Source: a virus. Taken from it: 35,145 bases of DNA. Location: positions 1 to 35,145 of IMG/VR virus record IMGVR_UViG_3300042991_000284. The stretch is one strand, 5' to 3'. A program made the position numbers and the translations under genes. Positions 25,294 through 31,443 of the stretch are shown piece by piece (the first letter of the stretch is position 1; the number at the start of each line of letters is the position of its first letter). The notes under the pieces are model-generated. The model saw only the letters and a program-made list of their open reading frames with translations, was not told the DNA's origin and did no database searches.

Positions 25294-26421
25294 ATGATAA
25301 ACCTTGATGAATTAACCGGGATGAGTGTTGAGGAATTGCGCGATTATGCAAGGAAAAACACGCCTATCAAAAAAACTGCCATTGTTTTCTTGAAAAAGGG
25401 CGAGTTGATACACGCGATCCTCAACCCCTCTGAACCTCTGCCCGGTTTTCAGTCCCCGGCGGCTGTTCCGGACACGCCGCCCGTTGACTTGGCGACTATG
25501 TTAGCGGAGGCCCTTCAGGGGAAAATAACAGCCGGGCTCGATGAGAACCGTGTCCGGGACATTATCGCCGAAGCGTTTGAGGCGTCTGAAAGCATCACAA
25601 CCGAAATGGTTGCGGCGATGATTGAGGCCGCACAGAAAAACGCCGTGAAAACCATCGAAGTCAAGCGGCACGACGGTTCAACCAAGGCGGTTGGTTTTCA
25701 GCACTATATTTTCAGCGATGTTTTAGCATCTATCTCCGCAGATATTCCGATTATGCTTGTAGGCCCGGCGGGATCAGGAAAAACACACCTGGTCAAATCG
25801 GTTGCAGACGCTCTGGGCCTACGTTTTATCCCTCAAAGCGTGACAGCGCAGACATCCATTTCATCGCTTATGGGTTACATGAGCGCGTCCGGTATCTACA
25901 TCAATAGTCCTTTTCGTGATGCCTACGAAAATGGCGGGTTGTTTCTGCTCGATGAAATAGACGCAGGGAACGCTAATGTTTTGTCGGCATTAAATGCCGC
26001 CACCTCAAATGGTGTGTGCCTTTTCCCCGATAATGTTCTCGTTCACAAGCATAATGATTTCAGGGTTGCCGCCGGTGCTAACACCTACGGCAACGGTGCA
26101 AACAGGTCTTACATAGGGCGCAACCCTATGGACGGTGCGACAAAGGATCGGTTTTCGATCGTTGATATGCCATACGATGAGGCTTTAGAACGCGCACTAT
26201 GCGAAAACCAGGCCTGGTGCGATACCGTGCAACGGTATAGACACGCCGTTGACGAACTAACCGATATCAAACACATTATCAGCCCCCGTGCAACATTTTC
26301 AGGCGAGAAATTACTTGCGGCTGGATTGCCGGTTAGTAAGGTTATGGATATGACCATTTGGAAGGGGTTGAATATAGACACGCAATCAAGGATTGAAAGC
26401 GTTGCCGGAAGGAATAGGTGA
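25294..26421 (+). CDS. MoxR/CbbQ-type AAA+ ATPase
   Basis: This 375-residue protein has Walker A GPAGSGKT at residues 157-164 and Walker B FLLDEID at 217-223. A sensor-1-type AAGANTYGNG lies around 259-268, an arginine-finger region KDRF at 284-287, and a sensor-2-type SPRAT at about 330-334. The N-terminal 50 residues carry a SAP- or Rho-N-like helical motif (MSVEELRDYARKNTPI). The rest resembles CbbQ/NirQ/MoxR ATPases, which remodel partner proteins, often ones with metal-ion-adhesion domains. The next gene, overlapping the same transcript four bases later, could be the partner. It is preceded by a leader hairpin (25260-25293). Confidence 0.85.
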   Translation: MINLDELTGMSVEELRDYARKNTPIKKTAIVFLKKGELIHAILNPSEPLPGFQSPAAVPDTPPVDLATMLAEALQGKITAGLDENRVRDIIAEAFEASESITTEMVAAMIEAAQKNAVKTIEVKRHDGSTKAVGFQHYIFSDVLASISADIPIMLVGPAGSGKTHLVKSVADALGLRFIPQSVTAQTSISSLMGYMSASGIYINSPFRDAYENGGLFLLDEIDAGNANVLSALNAATSNGVCLFPDNVLVHKHNDFRVAAGANTYGNGANRSYIGRNPMDGATKDRFSIVDMPYDEALERALCENQAWCDTVQRYRHAVDELTDIKHIISPRATFSGEKLLAAGLPVSKVMDMTIWKGLNIDTQSRIESVAGRNR

Positions 26422-26425
26422 GACG

Positions 26426-27262
26426 ATGGCAATCAAAAAAAGAAAAAAGCAACAACAAACAGGCAGTGATATTTTCAATGAATATCGCTCGGTTTTTGAG
26501 ATTGCGGATATCCTGGACACGATCCCGGCGGAGAACCACAGCCGGAGCTACGACGATCGACAATTCTGCCCCTTCAGTTTTGAAGGTACTCTCTCCGCCT
26601 TGCGTCACGGCTGGAGGGAAGGGACTTGCGAGATACACGCAATAACCGAAAAAATACAGACGGATAGCAAGCTGGCATTAGACGGATATTCGATAGACTA
26701 TGATGTTACTGGAGATTTCATTGACATGGGCGCATATCTGGAAGGGACTCCCGAATGCATGGGCAGTATAATTCCCCGGCATATCATCAAAGATAGCGTT
26801 ACCATTGTTGTTAATGCTTCTGCCGGGTTCCGTGTTAGCGAGAAAATAATCAGGACACGCGGTGCGGCGATAACCGCTTTGATCGAGCGTCTTCAGGACG
26901 AATATGATGTTAATCTTATCGTAGGGATAAATGTAGATAATATCCCTGATGGCAGGACGATGGAAATTTCCTGGCGGATAGACCTTCAAAACGAATTCTC
27001 ACGTGATCTTGTTGCGTTTGCGGTTGCACATCCCGGTTTTTTACGCAGAGTCTTTTTTGCGCTGGTTGAAGTTGCCGCCGGTGCAAAAAACTGTTCACCT
27101 TACGGTCATGTCCGGGAGTTGAAAAAGACCTTGAAGGGTTTAAATGGTGCTCGGCATTATTATTTCCCTGCCGCAAATTATGATGATGAATACTGGCAAG
27201 AAACGGAAACAGCGACGAAAAAAGTTGTGGAAATCATGGAAAGCATTCAAAAAAATAATTGA
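26426..27262 (+). CDS. Hypothetical partner of the AAA+ ATPase, 278 aa
   Basis: I chose ATG 26426 because GGAATAGGTGAG lies just upstream; an earlier ATG at 26393 is inside the ATPase gene. The protein starts basic (MAIKKRKKQQQTG). It then has mixed strands and helices with NLIVGINVDNIPDGRTMEIS in the middle and a C-terminal helix-rich region. No MIDAS motif (DxSxS) is visible, so it is not an ordinary VWA partner. Its tight linkage with the MoxR-type ATPase makes a substrate or cofactor role likely. The function is otherwise unknown. Confidence 0.6.
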   Translation: MAIKKRKKQQQTGSDIFNEYRSVFEIADILDTIPAENHSRSYDDRQFCPFSFEGTLSALRHGWREGTCEIHAITEKIQTDSKLALDGYSIDYDVTGDFIDMGAYLEGTPECMGSIIPRHIIKDSVTIVVNASAGFRVSEKIIRTRGAAITALIERLQDEYDVNLIVGINVDNIPDGRTMEISWRIDLQNEFSRDLVAFAVAHPGFLRRVFFALVEVAAGAKNCSPYGHVRELKKTLKGLNGARHYYFPAANYDDEYWQETETATKKVVEIMESIQKNN

Positions 27263-27276
27263 CTGGAGAAACATAA

Positions 27277-27317
27277 CGCTGTCCTATCGGCACGACGGGG
27301 GGAAATGGGGGGAAAAA
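27277..27317 (+). repeat. Leader element copy 4 (type 2)
   Basis: CGCTGTCCTATCGGCACGAC followed by GGGGGGAAATGGGGGG ends at the ATG 27318. It is nearly identical to copy 5 at 27646 (CGCTGACCTATCGGCAAGAC then GGGGGG). Confidence 0.6.
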
Positions 27318-27638
27318 ATGAAGCTGATGACGAAAGCGATTGAACAGGCGGCACAGAAACAATACCATTTAGGCGCGGATTTTAACCAAAAGGTTGTGGC
27401 AAAGTTTTTCAATCCGACGGGCAGGGGTACGTGGTATCTGATGAATCAAGACCCCGAAGACCCCGATTATTGCTGGGGAATTGTCAGGCTATACGAAGTT
27501 GAGGCGGGTTCTTTTTCATTGTCTGAACTACAGTATTACCAGGGGCGATCCGGTTTAGGTATCGAACGTGATTTGTTCTTTATCCCGATGTTAGCATCGG
27601 ATGTCTGGGCACGGTTGCAAAACGGGGAACACATTTAG
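27318..27638 (+). CDS. DUF2958 family protein
   Basis: The 106-residue protein, from ATG 27318 just after a GGGGGGAAAAA site, shows the DUF2958 signatures VVAKFFNPTGRGTWYLMN, then FSLSELQYYQGRSGLGIERD and FFIPM. The order KFFxPxGxxTWY, a FSLSEL helix, and GLxIERDxxF is the family's pattern. DUF2958 proteins are short and common in phage, plasmid and integrative elements but have no settled function. It sits after the ATPase pair and before a second leader element. An upstream in-frame ATG at 27144 lies in the previous gene and was not used. Confidence 0.85.
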   Translation: MKLMTKAIEQAAQKQYHLGADFNQKVVAKFFNPTGRGTWYLMNQDPEDPDYCWGIVRLYEVEAGSFSLSELQYYQGRSGLGIERDLFFIPMLASDVWARLQNGEHI

Positions 27639-27645
27639 GGTTTTT

Positions 27646-27684
27646 CGCTGACCTATCGGCAAGACGGGGGGGAAGGGGAAAAAA
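27646..27684 (+). repeat. Leader element copy 5 (type 2)
   Basis: CGCTGACCTATCGGCAAGAC then GGGGGGGAAGGGG precedes the ATG at 27685. It differs from copy 4 at only a few bases, so the two are direct repeats 369 bases apart, each placed before a start codon. Confidence 0.6.
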
Positions 27685-27951
27685 ATGAACTCAAGCGAAT
27701 TGAAATCTCTTTTTTGTCAGGCATGGCAGGACAGCCATTTTTTCGATCAAAAAACCATGCGTTTTTTTGGCGATCGAATGGCAAACTACGGGGTAAGGCA
27801 GGCGGTTATTGACACAGACTCCGAGACAGACATCCCGGTCTGGGAACTATTCCGACGCCGCCCGGTAAAACACGGCCTAAGAATGAGTGCTTATTTCCGG
27901 CGGGATACATTTGCTATTGTATCCGCAAGAATCAAGCGGGAAAACATTTGA
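27685..27951 (+). CDS. Small conserved-looking accessory protein, 88 aa
   Basis: The start NSSELKSLFCQAWQDSHFFD, followed by TMRFFGDRMANYGVR, and the segment WELFRRRPVKHGLRMSAYF are a recurring motif style in short phage and plasmid proteins (SHFF, TMRFF, ELxRRRPVK). I can not name the family with certainty. The protein is basic (many Arg) and compact. It sits directly after DUF2958 and a type 2 leader, and ends 4 bases overlapping the next frame's leader region. A DNA- or RNA-binding role is plausible from its charge; that is inference. Confidence 0.65.
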   Translation: MNSSELKSLFCQAWQDSHFFDQKTMRFFGDRMANYGVRQAVIDTDSETDIPVWELFRRRPVKHGLRMSAYFRRDTFAIVSARIKRENI

Positions 27952-27971
27952 TGTATTTAGTTCTAATGCCG

Positions 27972-28010
27972 CCCCCGCCCGGCAATAGGCGGGGAGAAAT
28001 GGAGAGGAAA
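27972..28010 (+). repeat. Leader element copy 6 (type 1 hairpin)
   Basis: CCCCGCC (27973-27979) pairs with GGCGGGG (27988-27994) around loop CGGCAATA, then AGAAATGGAGAGGAAA runs to ATG 28011. It matches copies 2 and 3 in stem type and in the CGGC start of the loop. Confidence 0.6.
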
Positions 28011-28196
28011 ATGGAAAACATCAAAGAGGCATTCTATGAAGCCAGCTATTTGCTTCAAAAATTACAGGCCGCTTATGTCCATGCCAAGCCGATTGAGGGG
28101 ATTATAATCCTTGCGTTGGTTGGGAAAGCGGCTGATATCAGGAACGCGATTAAGGCTCTGATGGAAGCGATGGAAGCGATGGATAGCAAAGATTGA
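28011..28196 (+). CDS. Small helical protein, 61 aa
   Basis: The start at ATG 28011 is chosen because GGAGAGGAAA stands just before it; the frame is also open upstream, through the leader hairpin. The protein (MENIKEAFYEASYLLQKLQA...) is all-helical with an amphipathic N-terminal helix. A short Ile-rich stretch GIIILALVGKAA follows, then a second helix with KALMEAMEAMDS. It may be a membrane-touching or coiled-coil regulator. It lies between a type 1 leader and the ribbon-helix-helix gene. The function is unknown. Confidence 0.55.
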   Translation: MENIKEAFYEASYLLQKLQAAYVHAKPIEGIIILALVGKAADIRNAIKALMEAMEAMDSKD

Positions 28197-28216
28197 CCTG
28201 GACTGGAGGTGATACA

Positions 28217-28345
28217 ATGACAAAATATTTGCTGAAAATGCCAGTATGGCTGCACCGGGCTTTGAAGATACTGGCGGCAGAAGAAGGGAAAAGTATGCAG
28301 GGGTTGATCGTAGAAGTTCTGATAAAGTTTGTAAATTCTCGGTAA
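28217..28345 (+). CDS. Ribbon-helix-helix-type small DNA-binding protein, 42 aa
   Basis: ATG 28217 follows a near-perfect Shine-Dalgarno GGAGGTGA. The protein has the typical Arc/MetJ/CopG layout: a basic N-terminal strand (TKYLLKMPVWLHRALK) and a first helix (LKILAAEEGKS). A Gly-Lys-Ser turn and a second helix (MQGLIVEVLIKFVNSR) complete the fold. These dimeric proteins bind operators as repressors or copy-number controllers. It is the last gene of the operon and is followed within 8 bases by a strong terminator. It may regulate this operon, for instance through the repeated leaders or the palindrome at 23590-23605; that link is inference. Confidence 0.75.
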   Translation: MTKYLLKMPVWLHRALKILAAEEGKSMQGLIVEVLIKFVNSR

Positions 28346-28352
28346 TTAAGGG

Positions 28353-28382
28353 GCCGGAGGCGATGAACCTCCGGCTTTTTTT
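28353..28382 (+). terminator. Strong intrinsic terminator ending the plus-strand operon
   Basis: GCCGGAGG (28353-28360) and CCTCCGGC (28368-28375) form a perfect 8-bp stem with a 7-base loop, followed by TTTTTTT. It lies right after the ribbon-helix-helix gene, between convergent operons. Confidence 0.9.
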
Positions 28383-28383
28383 A

Positions 28384-28521
28384 TCACGCATTACGTCTCC
28401 CGCCGGTCTGTTTCCCGGCGCCCTTGCCGCCCTTGTTCCCCTTACCGCCTCCGCGTCCATCCTTCGGCCCTCCCGCATTCTTTGGCGGGCCTGTCTTGTC
28501 GTTCCTGGGTATGATGGTCAC
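28384..28521 (-). CDS. Small Gly/Lys-rich basic protein with unclear start
   Basis: The frame encodes PRNDKTGPPKNAGGPKDGRG then GGKGNKGGKG and ends in AGKQTGGRRNA. This resembles small basic PRxDGTGPxGxG-type proteins (DUF5320-like). The ribosome binding site GGAGGTGA is excellent, but the codon at the right distance is ATA (28510-28512), or ATC before it. A GTG (28519-28521) lies inside the ribosome binding site and would give a MTIIPRN start. A TGA stands directly upstream of that GTG. So the product is 42 aa if ATA initiates or 45 aa if GTG does. Confidence 0.55.
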   Translation of the reverse strand: MTIIPRNDKTGPPKNAGGPKDGRGGGKGNKGGKGAGKQTGGRRNA

Positions 28522-28550
28522 CTCCCTTCATGGTAAAAAATAAATCAACT

Positions 28551-28841
28551 TTAATTTTCCTCACATTGAGTAAGTTCTTTAATTTCTTCAGACCAGTCTT
28601 GTTTTTTCCCGTTTATTTCATAGCCTAAAAAGAACGGGTTCTCTTCTGGTTTTCGATATATTCCTTCCAGAGGCATGAATATCAATGGGATAATATAGTC
28701 TTGAGATTCTTCATCATCTGGATCACCTTTTTCCAACGCGATGACAGGACAATCTACGCGCAGAATAGCACCATCTGATTCTACGTCGTGGAAGCAAACT
28801 GTGATTTGCTCCGGTGCTGCCATAATCTGTTTGATCTTCAT
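28551..28841 (-). CDS. Acidic hypothetical protein, 96 aa
   Basis: The protein starts with short strand segments (MKIKQIMAAPEQITVCFHDV) and is rich in acidic residues (KGDPDDEESQDYIIPLIFMP). The C-terminal half is mixed, with KKQDWSEEIKELTQCEEN as an acidic helix. It has no recognised family. It lies in the replication operon, 15 bases downstream of the DUF1064-type nuclease gene. The ribosome binding site GGAGGGATAAACG is good. The function is unknown; acidic small proteins here may be nuclease or replication accessory factors. Confidence 0.55.
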   Translation of the reverse strand: MKIKQIMAAPEQITVCFHDVESDGAILRVDCPVIALEKGDPDDEESQDYIIPLIFMPLEGIYRKPEENPFFLGYEINGKKQDWSEEIKELTQCEEN

Positions 28842-28856
28842 CGTTTATCCCTCCTT

Positions 28857-29198
28857 TCAAATCTCCTTTAATATCCATACTTTTTTCTCCCTTCTGACGA
28901 GTACAAATTGGAACATCGGGAACCTTTCAGCCACAACTTTCAGCTTTATATTTGCATCCTCTTCCATAAACCCCTTTGTCTCATGGAACTCTATTCGGTC
29001 GTCAACCACCACCATAAAATCCGGCGTGTAAAACGTCCTGTTTGCAAGCCTGAATTTCACCGCCTCATACTGATATGAGACGATCTCCCCTGTGAGTAGC
29101 AGTGTGTGCAGGTATGCGGCATAGTCCTGTTCGAGTTTGTTCATGGTTCCCGGTATCGGTTGCGTCCGTGGTCGCGGTCTCATTTTCCCGTATGTCAT
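28857..29198 (-). CDS. DUF1064-type PD-(D/E)xK nuclease
   Basis: The protein has 113 residues, with Glu23 in a helix (MNKLEQDYAAYL), Asp60 in FYTPDFMVVV, and EFHETKG near residues 70-76 holding Glu73 and Lys75. Together these form the E, PD, ExK pattern of DUF1064/Holliday-junction-resolvase-like endonucleases common in phage replication modules. A later strand FVLVRREKKVWIL completes the core. Phages use such enzymes to resolve branched DNA before packaging. The start MTYGKMRPRPRT is supported by GAAAGGGGGAAATGAAAA just upstream. It sits below RepO in the same operon. Confidence 0.8.
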   Translation of the reverse strand: MTYGKMRPRPRTQPIPGTMNKLEQDYAAYLHTLLLTGEIVSYQYEAVKFRLANRTFYTPDFMVVVDDRIEFHETKGFMEEDANIKLKVVAERFPMFQFVLVRREKKVWILKEI

Positions 29199-29214
29199 TT
29201 TTCATTTCCCCCTT

Positions 29215-29310
29215 TCAATGGACTACCCTGTTTTTCGCGTTTATTTGCCCCTCTATTGATTCCGGCGTCAGAACACGCCAAACTTTACCCTTCGCCCCCT
29301 GTTTTTTCAA
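29215..29310 (-). CDS. Possible tiny basic protein, 31 aa
   Basis: A TTG at 29308-29310 overlaps the stop of the upstream gene (TGATTG) and opens a 31-codon frame with KKQGAKGKVWRVLTPES in its first half, ending in a basic tail. It fills the 108-base gap before the DUF1064-type gene. There is no clear ribosome binding site, so only translational coupling would express it. The content is protein-like (Trp, Arg, Val), but the length makes this weak. Confidence 0.3.
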   Translation of the reverse strand: MKKQGAKGKVWRVLTPESIEGQINAKNRVVH

Positions 29311-29717
29311 TCACGGGCAACGTCGTGAGGATTTCGGCATGTTATTTCATTTTCCCAGCATCGTTTTGTTTCTTGCCAGTCTTGATTGTGGTGGTTTTGA
29401 TTTTTGAAGTATTTCGTCCGCCCGGTGTCAATATCATCCCGGTACTGACACGGCCTCTCACACATATAGCATAGGTCGGCAGTAGTGTTGTCTGTGCTGA
29501 TTACCTCCTGATGCCATAAGATTTTGTCTGCTACTGTGTAGGGGCCTACGAAGCCGTTGCGTCGGCATTCGATCATTACTTCTCCCCATTTGTCCAGTAA
29601 ATCAGATGGTATCTTAGTCCTGTAGGTATCCCAATTTTTACTGTCTCCCATGCGCTGATATGCCAGAATGAGTTTCGCTATGGATTCACATTCCCCATCG
29701 CTGAATATTCTACTCAT
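29307..29717 (-). CDS. Hypothetical Cys-containing protein, 136 aa
   Basis: I chose ATG 29715-29717 because it overlaps the stop of RepO (ATGAGTAG) and the frame upstream is the shadow of RepO. The protein starts MSRIFSDGECESIAKLILAY and is helical for about 70 residues. It then has CYMCERPCQY (a possible zinc knuckle near residue 82), and ends with CWENEITCRNPHDVARD. The four Cys could bind zinc. Its position after RepO is where lambda-type phages keep the helicase loader or recombination accessory genes, but the sequence does not show a loader motif. The function is open. Confidence 0.6.
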   Translation of the reverse strand: MSRIFSDGECESIAKLILAYQRMGDSKNWDTYRTKIPSDLLDKWGEVMIECRRNGFVGPYTVADKILWHQEVISTDNTTADLCYMCERPCQYRDDIDTGRTKYFKNQNHHNQDWQETKRCWENEITCRNPHDVARD

Positions 29718-30537
29718 AATCTGGTCTGGTGTCTCCTGTGGAGGGATGACTGGTTGTTTTTTTAATAGCTTTATTCCGTTCGTATTCCGCGACGATTGCG
29801 GCAACTTCTTCGTCTGCCCTTGCCTGTACTGCTGCAAGGCCGGTATCTCGTTGATTGGTACTATATGTCTTTCTCCCATTGCCATTACCCCCCTCTGTTT
29901 TTAGTGAGTAGATATCCTGCCATGAATTTTCAATGCTCTGCTCCAGGAGTCGATTTGGATCGCCTCCGAGTTTTGCCAGTTTTTTTATGATCAATTTTTG
30001 TGCGTATGGGGTCGCTGGTTTTTTGATGGTTTTTCGCATCTCAAGATAGGCAACCCAAATTTCTTTTTTTACGGCATCGGGAAGTACAATTTCATGTGCC
30101 GTGCCTTTTGTAATAGTATCTTTTGTAATAGTATCTTTTGTTGTTACAGTTTTCCGTAACGGTTCGTTTCGGGAAAGTGTAACGGTAGATTTCATTTTTC
30201 TGTAACGGTTACAGTTTTCCGTAACGGTCTGCCATGTGTCGAAGTCCTTGTTAAACATATACTTTTTATGGATACCGTTACAGTTTTCCGTAACTGTTAC
30301 AATTTTCCGTAACTGTAGGTTGTTTACAATCTGAGAGCATCTTGTTTTTGACAGGCAAGTCCCGGCTATCATTTGAGATAATGAGATAATATCCTCTTTT
30401 TTATGGAAGCCATATGTTTTCCTGAGAACCAAAAGGGCAATCCGAAATTCATGCCCGGAGAGGTTAGATTTATACAGAGCTTCCATGAGGTCATTGGCTA
30501 TTGGTGTATAGCCATCTTCCTTTTGAGGCTTTGCCAT
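29710..30537 (-). CDS. Replication protein O-like initiator (RepO family)
   Basis: This 275-residue protein has the phage RepO/replisome-organiser N-terminus: DGYTPIANDLMEALYKSNLS, then a winged-helix region (GHEFRIALLVLRKTYGFHKK, IISLSQMIAGTCLSKTRCSQ, then VNNLQLRKI) to about residue 80. Between residues about 74 and 132 it has two copies of TVTENCN and a TVTT segment, encoded by iterons in the DNA (30143-30316). The C-terminal half is helical and likely contacts the helicase loader. Lambda O has the same layout, with origin iterons inside its own gene. The protein should bind these iterons and start DNA replication. Confidence 0.85.
   Translation of the reverse strand: MAKPQKEDGYTPIANDLMEALYKSNLSGHEFRIALLVLRKTYGFHKKEDIISLSQMIAGTCLSKTRCSQIVNNLQLRKIVTVTENCNGIHKKYMFNKDFDTWQTVTENCNRYRKMKSTVTLSRNEPLRKTVTTKDTITKDTITKGTAHEIVLPDAVKKEIWVAYLEMRKTIKKPATPYAQKLIIKKLAKLGGDPNRLLEQSIENSWQDIYSLKTEGGNGNGRKTYSTNQRDTGLAAVQARADEEVAAIVAEYERNKAIKKTTSHPSTGDTRPDYE
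30106..30316. repeat. Iteron-type replication origin inside repO
   Basis: Four near-identical 18-base repeats (GTTACAGTTTTCCGTAAC) occur at about 30143, 30208, 30277 and 30296 (the last as GTTACAATTTTCCGTAAC), each with GTTAC...GTAAC half-sites. Extra half-sites TGTAACGG lie near 30179 and 30202. An AT-rich tandem repeat TTTTGTAATAGTATC occurs twice at 30106-30135, just downstream in the gene's direction. This is the layout of a lambda-type origin (iterons plus an AT-rich unwinding region). Confidence 0.8.
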
Positions 30538-30550
30538 TATTATTCACCGC

Positions 30551-30751
30551 CTAAACTATCAAATCTTTTGGGTCAATGAGTAACGGCTTCGCCATTCTCT
30601 CGATAACTGATAACGCTTTTGCCCCCCCGCCCTCGCCATTGATGTAATAGTTCAACAACTGACGGGATACGCCGAGCTTCCGTGCGTAATCAGAGTAAGA
30701 CCAGCCTAACCGCTTCAACTCCGCTTCGATTTTTTTCTTGTTCAGCTTCAT
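30551..30751 (-). CDS. Small XRE-type helix-turn-helix regulator
   Basis: The start is ATG 30749-30751 after AAAGGAG (a further upstream ATG is worse placed), giving 66 residues. The sequence MKLNKKKIEAELKRLGWSYS then DYARKLGVSRQLLNYYINGE is a standard XRE helix-turn-helix (YARKLGVSRQLLNYYING), followed by GGGAKALSVIERMAKPLLID. Its size and place, first in the replication operon directly downstream of the divergent promoter region, match lambda Cro or CII. It likely binds operators in 30752-30915. The protein should repress or activate the two divergent promoters; no repressor with a dimerisation domain was found in this window. Confidence 0.75.
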   Translation of the reverse strand: MKLNKKKIEAELKRLGWSYSDYARKLGVSRQLLNYYINGEGGGAKALSVIERMAKPLLIDPKDLIV

Positions 30752-30780
30752 TGGCTCTCCTTTCAAAAATAATTGGCTAT

Positions 30781-30809
30781 ATTTTTGCGTAAAAAAAACG
30801 AATTGTCAA
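30781..30809 (-). promoter_or_regulatory. Possible promoter for the HTH-repO operon
   Basis: On the minus strand TTGACA (30809-30804) has AAAAAT (30786-30781) 17 bases away, a 4 of 6 match to the -10 consensus. It is 30 bases upstream of the HTH start and is the mirror of the plus-strand promoter at 30886. Confidence 0.45.
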
Positions 30810-30885
30810 GGGAATTATTTATCAATAAAAACATAAGCATTTTCGATAGGATATAATTTATTTCTATTTTTTTAAAAAAAATTAC

Positions 30886-30914
30886 TTGACAAGAATTAAA
30901 AAATTTAATATCCT
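30886..30914 (+). promoter_or_regulatory. Sigma70-like promoter for the recombination operon
   Basis: Perfect TTGACA (30886-30891), 17-base spacer, TATCCT (30909-30914). It lies in a very AT-rich stretch and points into the plus-strand recombination genes starting at 31101. The sequence between 30752 and 30885 is AT-rich and probably carries operators for the HTH protein; no clear dyad was found. Confidence 0.7.
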
Positions 30915-31100
30915 GTAGCCGAAACAGAATAACACCACAACACGCCTGGGGCTTCGAGCGTGGTTCCTCCGGGAATGATGAGGATGCCGAGCATCCCGCC
31001 ACGCATACAGACCAGACACGGGGAACGGCAAAAACCCGTTGCCAATGTTTTGAGGTGGTGGCCTTGCGGTGGCAATTTAAAGAAGAAAGGGGGTGAAAAA
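30915..31100 (+). other. Leader of the recombination operon (no gene assigned)
   Basis: About 185 bases separate the promoter from the ATG at 31101. They contain a short stem CACGC...GCGTG (around 30939-30961) and a weaker one GGCAA...TTGCC. A frame from GTG at 30960 runs on into the next gene in phase, but the clear ribosome binding site AAAGGGGGTGA lies before ATG 31101, so I treat this as untranslated leader. Confidence 0.4.
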
Positions 31101-31220
31101 ATGGGATTTGCGGAGAATATGTTGGTAGTCGGTCTGCTGGTCGCGGTTATCTGCGGGGGCGTCCTGATTGTTCATGGCATCGGGCTTGTTGTCATGTGGG
31201 TTGATAAACGGTTCCGCTAA
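31101..31220 (+). CDS. Small membrane protein, 39 aa
   Basis: ATG 31101 follows AAAGGGGGTGAAAAA. The protein (MGFAENMLVVGLLVAVICGG then VLIVHGIGLVVMWVDKRFR) is one long transmembrane helix with a short basic C-terminal tail (DKRFR), so it should sit in the inner membrane with its C-terminus inside. It is the first gene of the recombination operon. Such tiny proteins at this place in phages are often host-takeover or superinfection factors; none is recognised here. Confidence 0.6.
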   Translation: MGFAENMLVVGLLVAVICGGVLIVHGIGLVVMWVDKRFR

Positions 31221-31245
31221 CAGCACAGCATAAAGGAGAAATCAA

Positions 31246-31443
31246 ATGACAACAAGAGCACCTGAATACGAGACGTACAAAAGCCATGACCTGATCAAAA
31301 TCTACACGGGCAGGAAATGGAAGGACAAAAATGGTGACGAGCAGGAGGAGTCTATCTCCTTCGGTTCTAAAAAGGCGCAGGCAATCTGCGATAACATTGA
31401 CGCAATCCGCATCTTTGCGAAGAAAGGAGAAGAAAAGAAATGA
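31246..31443 (+). CDS. Small basic hypothetical protein, 65 aa
   Basis: The protein starts TTRAPEYETYKSHDLIKIYT and ends in a basic tail (FAKKGEEKK). The middle (KWKDKNGDEQEESISFGSKK) is a mix of charged strands. Its shape, a short strand-rich core before the YqaJ-type nuclease gene, recalls small single-strand DNA-binding or nuclease accessory proteins of phages, but no family was recognised. It overlaps the start of the nuclease by 4 bases (ATGATGG), so they are translated together. The ribosome binding site AAAGGAGAAATC is good. Confidence 0.6.
   Translation: MTTRAPEYETYKSHDLIKIYTGRKWKDKNGDEQEESISFGSKKAQAICDNIDAIRIFAKKGEEKK

Noticed and set aside
29718-29885. N-terminal extension of the Cys-containing protein inside repO
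   Set aside because: It is the shadow of the RepO C-terminus; the ATG at 29717 overlapping the RepO stop is the natural start.
30960-31220. Longer 86-aa version of the small membrane protein
   Set aside because: The N-terminal extension is Pro/Arg-rich with no ribosome binding site, while ATG 31101 has a strong one.
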